Positions 9,350 to 18,574 of a stretch of 64,000 nt of DNA are shown here, in pieces. Each line of letters opens with the position of its first letter. Positions within the stretch are counted from its first letter, which is position 1. A program made the translations under genes and the position numbers. The stretch comes from Promethearchaeia archaeon (GTDB lineage Archaea; Asgardarchaeota; Lokiarchaeia; Sigyniarchaeales; SOKP01). The notes under the pieces are model-generated. The model saw nothing but the letters and a program-made list of their open reading frames with translations. It made no database searches and was not told the DNA's origin. The stretch covers positions 64,001-128,000 of the forward strand of contig JAHQWG010000047.1 in NCBI GenBank assembly GCA_029856045.1. The letters run 5' to 3'.

Positions 9350-9700
9350 TCAAAAAACAACAAAAATCTTTCAAATTCTTTTTTTTTTTTGTCTGGTTTA
9401 ATTTGATTTTTTTTGCAACTATTCTTATGCGATTCTTCAAAAGAAGATAAAGAACTTTATAGATGGATAAGTTGAATTTCTGTTTTAACTGCAACTTAAC
9501 ATATTATTTTGAAAATAAAAATTCCAATTATTAAAAAACTTAAAAATACTCAAATAGAGATTATTTTTTTTATAAAAATTGAAAAAGGAATTACATTTTA
9601 ATAAAAAATAAGAATAATAATCAAATATCCATATTTATATTTATATTCTTAAGAATTGTTTAATTTATTACATTATAATAGCACTCTTTAAAGATTTTTT
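9350..9700. other. 351-bp region upstream of thiC; no riboswitch seen
   Basis: It holds the terminator of the preceding gene and the thiC promoter. I looked for the TPP-riboswitch core (CTGAGA and ACCTGA elements) and did not find it. A TATA-like run around 9630-9645 and the AT-rich stretch near 9665-9680 are promoter candidates. No convincing short ORF. Confidence 0.5.
9379..9390 (+). terminator. Poly-T archaeal terminator
   Basis: Twelve consecutive T, 30 bp after the stop codon of the gene ending at 9349. Archaeal RNA polymerase terminates at U-runs without a hairpin. Confidence 0.6.
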
Positions 9701-11014
9701 ATGACAACGCAAGTTGATATAGCAAAGCAAGGAAAAATTTCAGAAGAAATGAAAATAGTTGCTCAGAAAGAAGGTGTAGATGCTGAATTTGTTAGAAAAG
9801 GATTAGAAGCCGGCAGGATTATCATACCAAAATCTAACATACGTGATTATGAACCAATTGGTATTGGAAAGGGTTTGTTAGTCAAGATAAATGCCAATAT
9901 TGGATCAAGCATGACTATTTGTAATATTGAGGAAGAATTAGAAAAAGCAAAAATTGCGGTGAAATTTGGCGCTGATACTGTTATGGATTTAAGCACTGGT
10001 GTAACTGAACAAAATTTAATTAATATTAGGAAAAATATTCTAAAAGAAGTAAAAGTCCCCCTCGGAACGGTTCCGATATATCAAGTAGGTCTAAGGAGTT
10101 TGGAAAGAGATGGAGCCATCATAGATATGACCGAAGATGATATGTTTAAGATTGTAGAGGAACAAGCCAAAGAAGGTGTAGATTTTTTTACAATTCATGC
10201 AGGCGTAACTAAAGAGATTATTAATTACCTGAAAGATCATCCTAGAATGATGGGCGTAGTTTCAAGAGGAGGGACTTTTTTGGCTGCTTGGATAATTCAT
10301 CATGATTTAGAAAATCCTTATTATAAAAATTTTGATTACCTTCTCGAAATGGCAAGAGAGTATGATTTTTCACTCTCTTTAGGAGATGGAATGCGCCCAG
10401 GAGGGATTTTTGATTCAACAGATTATGTGCAAATCCAAGAATTATTAACGATATCAAAATTAGTAAAAAGATGTTGGAAAAAAAATATACAAGTTATGGT
10501 TGAAGGTCCGGGACACATTCCAGCTCATGAGATTGAACGGAATGTAAAACTCCAAAAATCAATATGTAATGATGCCCCTTTTTATGTTTTGGGTCCTTTA
10601 GTTACTGATATTGCAAGTGGTTATGATGAAATTGTAAGTGCAATTGGTGGAACAATTGCAGGGTTAGCCGGAGCTGACTTTTTATGTTATGTTACTCCAT
10701 CGGAACATTTAAGCCTTCCTAATATCGAAGAAGTAAAACGAGGGGTAATTGCAACGAAAATAGCAGCACATGCTGTAAATATTTCAAAATACGGAGAACG
10801 TGCTTCAAATTGGGATCGAAAAATGAATATTGCACGCAATAATTTAAATTGGAAAGAAATGATAAAGTTATCAATAGATCCCGAAACAGCGAGAAGCATA
10901 CATAATAGAAGTGGAGAATCTATGGATATGGAGCCTTGCTCTATGTGCGGAGACTTCTGCGCAATTAAAATACTGAAGGAAGCTTTAAGCAGATCTAAAA
11001 AGAAAAAAGGCTAA
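9701..11014 (+). CDS. thiC: Phosphomethylpyrimidine synthase ThiC
   Basis: 437 aa, the usual archaeal length. ThiC is a radical SAM enzyme that rearranges aminoimidazole ribotide into HMP-P for thiamine. The sequence shows the N-terminal INANIGSS motif, the TIHAGVT and MSRGG-like (VVSRGGTF) active-site segments, EGPGHIP, GPLVTDIA and a C-terminal CSMCGDFC cluster motif (C-x2-C-x3-C, the archaeal spacing) near residue 412. The N-terminal bacterial extension is absent. Its stop overlaps by 4 nt the stop of the convergent cupin gene. The next thiamine gene, thiD-thiN, is 3.6 kb downstream on the other strand. Confidence 0.97.
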   Translation: MTTQVDIAKQGKISEEMKIVAQKEGVDAEFVRKGLEAGRIIIPKSNIRDYEPIGIGKGLLVKINANIGSSMTICNIEEELEKAKIAVKFGADTVMDLSTGVTEQNLINIRKNILKEVKVPLGTVPIYQVGLRSLERDGAIIDMTEDDMFKIVEEQAKEGVDFFTIHAGVTKEIINYLKDHPRMMGVVSRGGTFLAAWIIHHDLENPYYKNFDYLLEMAREYDFSLSLGDGMRPGGIFDSTDYVQIQELLTISKLVKRCWKKNIQVMVEGPGHIPAHEIERNVKLQKSICNDAPFYVLGPLVTDIASGYDEIVSAIGGTIAGLAGADFLCYVTPSEHLSLPNIEEVKRGVIATKIAAHAVNISKYGERASNWDRKMNIARNNLNWKEMIKLSIDPETARSIHNRSGESMDMEPCSMCGDFCAIKILKEALSRSKKKKG

Positions 11015-11364
11015 CTTTTATTTCTGATAATTGGAACAATACAAATAAAAATTAAATCATTTTGGCCTAAATTTTTTATTCCATGTTTTTCATTGGGAGG
11101 AATATATAATACGTCTCCTTCATTTACTATTTCCTCTTGTCCAGCGTCATTATAAAAGCTTGCATTACCTCTTAAAATATAGATTTCATGATCTTCGGAG
11201 TGTTCATGAAGAGGAATACTACCTTTTGGTTTTACTTCAAATCGTCTCATAGCATAGTATTTAGCTCCATCACTTTCATCAATCAGCCACCTTACATAAG
11301 CATCTTTGGTATTCTCTAAAGCTACGGGAATACTATCTACGTCTTTATAATTTTTTTTTAACAT
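11011..11364 (-). CDS. Cupin-domain protein
   Basis: 117 aa, one small cupin barrel. Metal-site motif 1 is HEHSEDHEIYILRG at about residues 53-66 and motif 2 ends in PPNEKHGIKN at about 90-99, giving His/His/Glu/His ligands. Such proteins bind Fe, Mn or Zn and act as small-molecule binders, isomerases or dioxygenases; the substrate is not readable. ATG start. The last four bases are shared with the end of thiC (CTAA), a tail-to-tail overlap that leaves no room for a conventional terminator. Confidence 0.9.
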   Translation of the reverse strand: MLKKNYKDVDSIPVALENTKDAYVRWLIDESDGAKYYAMRRFEVKPKGSIPLHEHSEDHEIYILRGNASFYNDAGQEEIVNEGDVLYIPPNEKHGIKNLGQNDLIFICIVPIIRNKS

Positions 11365-11554
11365 AATAATTTAAAGTAATTTTTTCACATTAAATAATTT
11401 TAATTTAATTTAAATTGAAATCCTAATGAGTTTTTTTAAGTCATAAATGAACTTCATTACAAACTCAAACAAGGCATATCCATTTTTATAAAAATTAATA
11501 TATTATAAAAATAAATTTTGGATATAAAACTATATCAGAAATAGTGTTATAATA

Positions 11555-11941
11555 ATGTTAGAAAATTTACCTATAGGTTTGATAGAGAAAATTATAGATA
11601 GTTTACCTGTTGAAATATCTTTTATTGACGCGGAAGATACGGTTAGGTATTATAGTAAGGGGGATAAAAGAATATTCAAGCGAAGTCCTGCTGTAATTGG
11701 AAGAAAAGTTCAAAAATGTCATCCACCTAAAAGTATTGATAAAGTAGAAGCTATTTTAAATGATTTTAAACAGAATAAGAGAGATGTTGCGCAATTTTGG
11801 ATACATTTGGGAGATCTATTTGTATATATTCGATATTTTGCAGTGCGTGATAAGGAGGGAAATTATTTAGGAACTTTAGAAGTATCTCAAGAAATTACTG
11901 ATATACAAAATCTAAAGGGAGAAAAAAGGCTTTTAGATTAG
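11555..11941 (+). CDS. Stand-alone PAS domain protein (DUF438-type PAS)
   Basis: 128 aa, essentially a single PAS fold. It contains ISFIDAEDTVRYYSKG (about residues 21-36) and the diagnostic IGRKVQKCHPPKS (about 48-60), which matches PAS domains found in DUF438 proteins, and ends with a LEVSQEIT strand. There is no output domain, so it would act by binding a partner; similar PAS domains may bind a cofactor, with Cys/His in the KCHPP motif as possible ligands. ATG start. Convergent with the phosphodiesterase gene. Confidence 0.85.
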   Translation: MLENLPIGLIEKIIDSLPVEISFIDAEDTVRYYSKGDKRIFKRSPAVIGRKVQKCHPPKSIDKVEAILNDFKQNKRDVAQFWIHLGDLFVYIRYFAVRDKEGNYLGTLEVSQEITDIQNLKGEKRLLD

Positions 11942-11964
11942 AGAAAAATCTTAAAAACTAAATC

Positions 11965-13491
11965 TCACTTATAATTCAACAGGGATTTTCCTACAACACT
12001 CCAATGCGGTTTAATACCCAACAAATCTAATAAGGTTGGAACTACATCCGTAGTTTTACAATAAGGAATCTCGAGAGATGGAATTTCAAGAGAGCCTCCT
12101 ATAATCAACGGGACGGTCATTGATTTTTTAATAGCAATGTCGTGAGAATATGGATAAGTAGCAACTGTCTTACCGTGTTCGTATCCAAAACCATATTCAC
12201 CAATTGTAGAGATCATAATATCACATGCCCTTGGATTTTTGAAATATCGTGGAAGTTGGTCTATGAAGATAGGATAATCGATTTGGTTAGTTGCTATTAA
12301 CCATTCATCAATACTGTGTGCTTTATAATCTAAAAACCTTTTTGCATCCTCATGATTCTCGTACCCAAATAAATCCTGACTATCAAAAGTGTATTTTGTT
12401 TTTTGGTTTTTTCCATGTCCATCATATTCAATCCTACCTTTCAAAATTTTTCCCGTCTTTTTATCCCGTCGCTCAAGATGGATTATACCTCGATCTGGTG
12501 TATTGTTATCATCACGATAATACATTAATTTTACACCTGGAATTTCCCATAAGGTTTCGAATAAATCCAATTTTTTACTCCCTATTCCACTTGGTTCAAA
12601 ATTTCGCATTTGTTTAATAGTAGGATGATGATGCCAAGTATCTCCTCGGAAATTGAAAAATCCGATAGAGCCGAATGCTGCGTCAAAATCGCCAACTTCT
12701 TTTTTAGGGATATAAGGGATTAATCCTTTTTTCTGGAAGAAAGGCTCTAGGTCATACATATTTTGTGCTTTATAATTACCATGATCTGAAATAATACAAA
12801 TTGCTGTATCCTCATAATATCCTGTATCTTTAAGTGTGCTAAGTAAAGACCCAATATACTCATCACAACTTAAGACTTCATTAATATAATCTGGATGGTC
12901 AAATCCTTTATGGTGCATAAGATCATCCGTTTTTGGTATATATCCTACAGTGATTTTTGGAACTTCCTTAATAGAAAAGAATTTTTCTGGTTCTTGGTAA
13001 GCCTCCTCAATAGTTTTTAATGTTGTTTCTGTTTCAAATTTTTTAGGAGTCTGAAAAAGTGAACCACGAAATATTACGTTTAATGCGCTTAGAAAGTTTC
13101 CTTCACCAGCTTGTTCGAAAATTGTTTGAACATTAGGTCCCAGATCTTTACTAATTTTCCATACTTGCCGTCCATCTCCGTAATTGCGAATAAAAGGAAG
13201 CTTTTTACCTTCTGATGTGGGGGGGTCTGTTCGATTAACCCAATGATAAGTCGGAATACCACTTCCTTCTTTAGGGTAATAACCTGAATAAGCGCCAGTT
13301 ATAATATTGCAATAACAAGGATAAGTGATGCTCGGAAAAGTTGTAATACAATTCTGGCACGAGATTCCATTTTTAGCAAGTTGTGCCATGTTTGGAAGTT
13401 TTCCTCGGTTAATCCATCCATAAAGATGCGAAGCCCTAACATCATCAATAACAATTAAAATTACTTGATTGACTTTAGCAGTTCGATTCAT
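11965..13491 (-). CDS. Alkaline phosphatase superfamily / NPP-type phosphodiesterase
   Basis: 508 aa. The N-terminus gives the first metal ligands (LIVIDDVRAS, residues about 12-21), then a catalytic Thr or Ser region TTFPSITYPCYCNIITG, then further ligands in KTDDLMHHKGFDH and ISDHGNYK. This order is that of type I phosphodiesterase/nucleotide pyrophosphatases, two-metal enzymes. The substrate could be nucleotides, phosphonates or sugar phosphates. No signal peptide or membrane anchor is evident, so it is probably cytoplasmic. ATG start. Confidence 0.87.
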   Translation of the reverse strand: MNRTAKVNQVILIVIDDVRASHLYGWINRGKLPNMAQLAKNGISCQNCITTFPSITYPCYCNIITGAYSGYYPKEGSGIPTYHWVNRTDPPTSEGKKLPFIRNYGDGRQVWKISKDLGPNVQTIFEQAGEGNFLSALNVIFRGSLFQTPKKFETETTLKTIEEAYQEPEKFFSIKEVPKITVGYIPKTDDLMHHKGFDHPDYINEVLSCDEYIGSLLSTLKDTGYYEDTAICIISDHGNYKAQNMYDLEPFFQKKGLIPYIPKKEVGDFDAAFGSIGFFNFRGDTWHHHPTIKQMRNFEPSGIGSKKLDLFETLWEIPGVKLMYYRDDNNTPDRGIIHLERRDKKTGKILKGRIEYDGHGKNQKTKYTFDSQDLFGYENHEDAKRFLDYKAHSIDEWLIATNQIDYPIFIDQLPRYFKNPRACDIMISTIGEYGFGYEHGKTVATYPYSHDIAIKKSMTVPLIIGGSLEIPSLEIPYCKTTDVVPTLLDLLGIKPHWSVVGKSLLNYK

Positions 13492-13620
13492 AATTAATTC
13501 TATTTTTTATAAGTTATAAGTTTAAATTTAAAATAAAAGAACGATTATGATTTGAATATAAAAATTTGTATAAGTAATAGAAGTTAATTTTTGGTAGCAT
13601 AAACCAAAATAAAATATTAT

Positions 13621-14493
13621 TTAAACGATAACATAAGAAAGTTTAATTCCTACATCTTCTTTAAGATTTAATGTTCTTCTAATGGCATTTCTAACTAATA
13701 TGCCCCCTATATGAAGGATTGTATCCTTTAATATATTATCTTGATCCATAGAGGCATTACAAGGATATGAGTGATGGGCTTTACTAATATATTCATTTAA
13801 GGAAAGCTCTTTATCGTTAATCTCTTTTGATTTCAATTGCTGGGCAATATAATAAGTAGAACCGCATGGAGCGGATTGTATTACGCATGTATCTTCAATT
13901 GTTTTTCTATCTTTACTTATTAAAAAAGAAATAATCGGCTCTCCAATCTTAAAATAATCAATAAACTCATCAATATTAGAACTTTCTTGTGTTATATTAA
14001 AGCCGGGTTTATTTAGTTCATTTATTTCTTTACTCAGGGAACAAAATGGTTTTGGAAATGCTGCTTGAATTCCGAATTTTTCAAATTCTTCTAATACTTG
14101 TTGTTGAAGTCCTGGAGATACCCATTTTGGATCTTCGATTGGAATAATAACTGCCTTTATATTTTGATCTTTTAAATATTCCGGAAGTCCAGTTAATAGG
14201 TCTGGATGAATTCCAACTACTAAAAGGAAATCCACTTCAGGAAGATTTTTAGGAAAAAAATTCAGCGGTTCTTCAACAAATTCAGGAAGATTTTCGCCAA
14301 TTTGCTCATAAAAAAAAATGATATCAGCATAGCTTTTCAAATGTTCTCTGCAATGATCACATTTTATTTTAACTACCATTTCCTCGCAAGCTTCACAAAA
14401 TTTGTCATCGTTAATCAAATTACCTACAAATCTTTGAGTTAACATCTCTGTGTCTGAGTCGGTTCCATAGAATATTCCCAGTTTATATACCAA
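13621..14493 (-). CDS. DUF166 family protein
   Basis: 290 aa. It matches the archaeal DUF166/COG1810 pattern: an N-terminal IFYGTDSDTEMLTQRFVGNL, a Cys-rich segment (CEACEEM, KCDHCREH) at about residues 33-55, a VVGIHPDLL strand, a IPIEDPKWVSPGL turn, and a C-terminal APCGSTYYIAQ with a YPCNASMDQD segment. The conserved cysteines suggest metal or cluster binding. Function unknown. The start is probably TTG at 14493, as no ATG or GTG fits. It lies between the phosphodiesterase and thiD-thiN genes, with spacers over 120 bp, so an operon is not obvious. Confidence 0.8.
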   Translation of the reverse strand: MVYKLGIFYGTDSDTEMLTQRFVGNLINDDKFCEACEEMVVKIKCDHCREHLKSYADIIFFYEQIGENLPEFVEEPLNFFPKNLPEVDFLLVVGIHPDLLTGLPEYLKDQNIKAVIIPIEDPKWVSPGLQQQVLEEFEKFGIQAAFPKPFCSLSKEINELNKPGFNITQESSNIDEFIDYFKIGEPIISFLISKDRKTIEDTCVIQSAPCGSTYYIAQQLKSKEINDKELSLNEYISKAHHSYPCNASMDQDNILKDTILHIGGILVRNAIRRTLNLKEDVGIKLSYVIV

Positions 14494-14630
14494 AGATTAT
14501 CCCTAACAATTATTTATTTAATTCTTAAAATTAATTTATATTGTTCATTTTATTAAGATTGAAACGCAAATTTCAAAATTGTGATTATTTTTTATAAGAA
14601 AATACAATTTAAAACGATTAACGAACATGT

Positions 14631-16043
14631 TCAATTAGATTTTTCTAAATAATTTAATATTTTTTCAATTTTCATAATCATTTCCTCTGCGTTTTTTGCA
14701 AAAACTCTCATAATTGGCTCTTTACCAATTTCACCTTTATCCCATATAATATCTGGAATTGTTCCATGTTGTTCAAAAATTTTCTTTATTATCCACTGCA
14801 TTGTTGATTCCTCTTTTAAGCTTATATTTTCAGGTTGTTTGCTTCTATCTATTTCCGCAATCTTAAAGAATGAGTCGTTTTCTAATTTTTGTATTAAATC
14901 CGGAACATATTTCATATTCATGACAATGTTTAGTGAATTATCAAATTTTTTAGCGGTTAATATCAGTCTTGCAGTATGATCAGATACACCGAATTTTATT
15001 TTTCCTATAGCCTTAGGATACCCATTAATGATACTAATTCGCCCTTCAATCGCAGCAACCTCAATTGTCGATTGCGCATTAGGTAAAGATACAGAGATAT
15101 TAGTTCTAACTTCTGGAATTAATCTTGAGAAATTTTTTGAACTTGAAATAAAGTTATAAATTTCTTTTACTTGATTTAATACTGCTTTTTTTTCTGGTGA
15201 ATAATCCAATGCTAGAATATATGCTCTATCGCTAATTTTCGTGATATTTTCAAAATTTTTATCAAAAAATTCTTCTGCATTTTGTATTGCAAAATTTAAA
15301 TCCTTTTTAATGGCTAATGCAGCTGTTAAAGCAGCTGAAAAAACACATCCAGTGCCATGAACGTTTTGTTCAATTGGTTTCTGATCTTTTAAGAATTTTA
15401 AGAAATATTGTTTTTTTTTCTTGTTTTCAAAATCAGATATTAATGCTATGTCAGCTATTTTGTTTTTTTCAGGATGACCCCCTTTAATAATAACTGCCTT
15501 AGATTTATGCTCAATTCTTTCATTAGTCATCATAGATAAAATTTCTAAGGCTGCCTTTCTCATTAATTCAATATCATCAAATTCTTGTGTTTTAATATTA
15601 ATACCGGAGAAATACTCTGCTTCTTTAAGATTAGGAGTAATAATTTGTGCACTTGGGAAGAGAGTTTTTTTAAGCTCTGATTCAGTACCTTCTTCTGCTA
15701 GTCTCACTCCAACGCTAGAAACAGTTACTGGATCAACAACGTAATGTACTTGATATTTATTTAAATATTCTGCGATAATTTTTACAGATTCTTTTGTTGG
15801 AATCATACCAGTTTTTGCATATTTTATGGGGTATTTTTCAAATAATATTTTTAATTGTTCCTCTAAAGACTTAATTGGAATCGGAAAATACCCTGAAAAT
15901 GAATCTGCCGTTTGATATGTAACAGCAGTAATAACGGAAAAAGGATAGACTTCAAATTTCTCAAAAGTTCTAATATCAGCCTGAATTCCGGCACCACAGC
16001 TTGGGTCGGTTCCTGCAATTGTTAAACAAAATATTTTTTCCAT
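14631..16043 (-). CDS. thiDN: Bifunctional HMP/HMP-P kinase - thiamine-phosphate synthase (ThiD-ThiN)
   Basis: 470 aa fusion. Residues 1 to about 275 are ThiD: TIAGTDPSCGAGIQAD at the N-terminus, TAVTYQT, the VDPVTVSSVG substrate loop and the anion-hole HGTGCVFSAALTA. Residues about 295-465 are ThiN, the archaeal replacement for ThiE, recognised by RTNISVSLPNAQ, GRISIINGYPKAIG and FGVSDHTAR. The enzyme phosphorylates HMP-P to HMP-PP and couples it to the thiazole phosphate. It is 24 bp downstream of the RING-TPR gene on the same strand, so the two may share a transcript. Confidence 0.96.
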   Translation of the reverse strand: MEKIFCLTIAGTDPSCGAGIQADIRTFEKFEVYPFSVITAVTYQTADSFSGYFPIPIKSLEEQLKILFEKYPIKYAKTGMIPTKESVKIIAEYLNKYQVHYVVDPVTVSSVGVRLAEEGTESELKKTLFPSAQIITPNLKEAEYFSGINIKTQEFDDIELMRKAALEILSMMTNERIEHKSKAVIIKGGHPEKNKIADIALISDFENKKKKQYFLKFLKDQKPIEQNVHGTGCVFSAALTAALAIKKDLNFAIQNAEEFFDKNFENITKISDRAYILALDYSPEKKAVLNQVKEIYNFISSSKNFSRLIPEVRTNISVSLPNAQSTIEVAAIEGRISIINGYPKAIGKIKFGVSDHTARLILTAKKFDNSLNIVMNMKYVPDLIQKLENDSFFKIAEIDRSKQPENISLKEESTMQWIIKKIFEQHGTIPDIIWDKGEIGKEPIMRVFAKNAEEMIMKIEKILNYLEKSN

Positions 16044-16067
16044 GAAAATACTTCTTTTGCTTTAAAA

Positions 16068-16661
16068 TTAGGACTTTGATTCTTCAGAAGGAACTCGATC
16101 AAATGCCCATTTTGCTTTGTCATCAAGACCCAAGGCTTGGTATGTTTTTCCTAAATAATAAAAACCTTGAGGATATTTAAAATCTTTTTTTACTAGTTTC
16201 ATTAAATGATTTACAGCTAATGCAAATTGTTTATCTAAATAAAACGCTTTTCCTATTAAAAATAAAACATCTAAATTTTGGCCGTTATCATCTATCAAAA
16301 CAAATAACTTTTCTAATGCCTTTTTAAACTCCTTTTGTTTGATTAATTTCCGTGGAAGTTCCAATTTTTCTAAAAGAATAATATCATCCGCAATACTACT
16401 AAAAACTTTCTCTAGTTCTATATCAACTTTTATCTGTTTTTCTTGCTCTTTTTGTGCTTCTATTTTATTAAAATAGTCTGTAAATTCTGAAATTGTATTT
16501 GAGTCATATTTTTCAGTGCATAATGGACAAACTTGAGAATGAACTAACCATTCTTCTAAACATTTTCTATGAACTTGATGTCCGTTTGGGCAAGTGTAGC
16601 TTTTAATGTTAGAACCTTCTTCTATTTCAATTTTTTCATGGCAAATTATACAAGTAGGCAT
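16068..16661 (-). CDS. RING-H2 zinc finger protein with TPR-like repeats
   Basis: 197 aa. Residues 4-48 fit the RING-H2 ligand pattern: C4-x2-C7, C24-x3-H28, H31-x2-C34 and C45-x2-C48. An acidic helical linker follows (about 55-110). The C-terminal part (about 115-192) has two or three TPR-like helical hairpins (for example LFLIGKAFYLDKQFALAV and FYYLGKTYQALGLDDKA). RING domains recruit E2 enzymes in ubiquitin transfer and TPRs bind partners, so a small E3 ligase is the leading idea. It is divergent from the Roadblock-GTPase gene (137 bp between starts) and 24 bp upstream of thiD-thiN. Confidence 0.85.
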   Translation of the reverse strand: MPTCIICHEKIEIEEGSNIKSYTCPNGHQVHRKCLEEWLVHSQVCPLCTEKYDSNTISEFTDYFNKIEAQKEQEKQIKVDIELEKVFSSIADDIILLEKLELPRKLIKQKEFKKALEKLFVLIDDNGQNLDVLFLIGKAFYLDKQFALAVNHLMKLVKKDFKYPQGFYYLGKTYQALGLDDKAKWAFDRVPSEESKS

Positions 16662-16798
16662 TTTGCACCAAATTCAATAAAGCTTCTACACTATAAGAGT
16701 GATTAGATATTAAAAAATTTATTTTTTTCTTAATTAATTTCATTAAAATATACAAAAGATATATTAATATTTTTTTGTATTTTCATTTTGAGCATCTT

Positions 16799-18346
16799 AT
16801 GTCAAAATTAGAATTATTTAATGGTTTGCTAAAAAATTTTATAAGTGTTGTACCTGATGTTGAAGCGGTAATTGTTTCTGACGATGAAGGGTTGATAATT
16901 GCTGCGAAATTAGATAAATCTCTTGAGGAAAAAACGGATTCTATATCTGTACTTTCTTCTCTTGTAAACCCAATTTTAGAAAGAATTAGGTACGAATTTT
17001 CTTTTAAAAAATTTGGAACTGCTAGTTTTGAAACTGAAGATTCTAGAATTTTATTTGTATCTGTAAAAGATAATGCTACTGTAAGTATTATATTAAACAC
17101 ACTTGCTTCTATTGATAAAACTGCTCCCTATGCCTACTTCTTAGCTGAAAAATGTGCCCAAATATTGACAGAGGATAACATAAATCGGATTCAGATATAT
17201 ATTCCAAATTTTGAATATGACGAAAGACAAGAGTTTGATAGGTTAAAAAATCAAATTTATCAAATGAGACTCGCCAAGGGACAATATAAATTTAAATTTA
17301 TTATTGTTGGTGACCACACGGTTGGTAAGACATCAATCGTAATGAGATTTGTTGAAAACAGATTTTCAACCGATTATCGTGCCACTATTGGTTTAAATAT
17401 TTTAACACATAACTATAAATTCTTAAATACAGTGATTAATTTAATGATTTGGGATATTGGAGCCCAAAAATTCTTCCAAAGAGTTCGAAAGACTTATTAT
17501 CAAGGAGCTCATTCAGCATTTTTAGTATTCGATCTTACAAATAGATCTTCTTTTGAGAATCTTGAAAATTGGTATAATGAATTAAAGGGTTTTATTAGTA
17601 TAGATATTCCGGTTGTTGTTGTGGGGAATAAAACCGATTTAAGTAAGGAAAGAAAAATATCTTATCAAGAGGGTGTTTCATTAGCAAATAAGCTAAGAGC
17701 TTCTTATATAGAAACTAGTGCAAAAACAGGGGAAAATGTAGAAGATGCGTTCTCTTTAATCTCCTATCACTATATAGTAAAATCACAACTTGAAGAGGAA
17801 AAAATAGTAAAAGAGAATCTAATTTCAGAAATTAATAGAATAATTGATGTTAAAGGTAAATTAATTTTATCATTTATTGGTTTAAATAAATACTGGAATC
17901 CTGCTCTACAATTGTTTACTGAATTTCGAGATTGGGGTGAAATGAAGACATTGAAAAATGAAGAATTAGAAAAAATTTATTCATTTAATGATAAAGTTAT
18001 TGTTCAAAATTATATAAATCATATTGGAGAGATTAGAGAATCTGATGGAGTTTTATTTATATTTGATGCTAGAAATAAAAAATCCATTGATTTAGAATGG
18101 CGAAATTTAGTAATTAACGGTTTAGATAAGATGAATGAAAATACGAGTGTATTAATTGGCTTAAGAACTTCCGAAGACCATACTCAAACAGGAGTTTGGT
18201 CTAGACTCATCGAAGAATTTAACTTAAATGAATATCTTGAAAAAAAGATGATTTCCATATTATTCTTTAAAATAACTACTGAATATCGATTGGAATTTTT
18301 GGATCAATTCAATACTTGGATTAGTACAATAAGCTCTTTCTTATAA
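16799..18346 (+). CDS. Roadblock/LC7 - Ras-like GTPase fusion with a C-terminal pseudo-GTPase-like domain
   Basis: 515 aa from the ATG at 16799 (a TTG 24 bases earlier is less likely). Residues 1 to about 118 are Roadblock/LC7 (VEAVIVSDDEGLIIAA). Residues about 160-330 are a Ras/Rab-like GTPase: G1 GDHTVGKT (171-178), switch I Thr in RATIG, G3 WDIGAQ, G4 NKTD (277-280), G5 ETSAKTG. In G3, the Gly of DxxG is Ala. Residues about 354-515 show Ras-like strand/helix order (LILSFIGL; DGVLFIFDARNKKS; SVLIGLRTS) but no P-loop and no NKxD, suggesting a degenerate second GTPase fold. No membrane anchor. Roadblock proteins regulate or scaffold small GTPases, so this may be a self-contained switch. Confidence 0.88.
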   Translation: MSKLELFNGLLKNFISVVPDVEAVIVSDDEGLIIAAKLDKSLEEKTDSISVLSSLVNPILERIRYEFSFKKFGTASFETEDSRILFVSVKDNATVSIILNTLASIDKTAPYAYFLAEKCAQILTEDNINRIQIYIPNFEYDERQEFDRLKNQIYQMRLAKGQYKFKFIIVGDHTVGKTSIVMRFVENRFSTDYRATIGLNILTHNYKFLNTVINLMIWDIGAQKFFQRVRKTYYQGAHSAFLVFDLTNRSSFENLENWYNELKGFISIDIPVVVVGNKTDLSKERKISYQEGVSLANKLRASYIETSAKTGENVEDAFSLISYHYIVKSQLEEEKIVKENLISEINRIIDVKGKLILSFIGLNKYWNPALQLFTEFRDWGEMKTLKNEELEKIYSFNDKVIVQNYINHIGEIRESDGVLFIFDARNKKSIDLEWRNLVINGLDKMNENTSVLIGLRTSEDHTQTGVWSRLIEEFNLNEYLEKKMISILFFKITTEYRLEFLDQFNTWISTISSFL

Positions 18347-18574
18347 AATAAGTAATTCTAATAAATGTTTGTTTATTCAAATTTTTTAAATATTTCAAAT
18401 GAATAATTAATTATTGGTTTATTCTTCATTCATTGATAACTATATCGTCTTCCTTTAAAATAGAAAAATTTTTGAGAAAACAGATTTTAGTGAGAATGAT
18501 TTATTTACTAAAGCTCGTTAAAAAGACTAAGAATTCGTAAATTTAACCTATAAATTCAAATAGAGTTGAAATAT

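Noticed and set aside
9350-9700. TPP riboswitch upstream of thiC
   Set aside because: The conserved core elements are absent.
10930-10970. ThiC cluster spacing C-x2-C-x3-C as a defect
   Set aside because: This spacing is usual for archaeal ThiC; only bacterial enzymes have x4.
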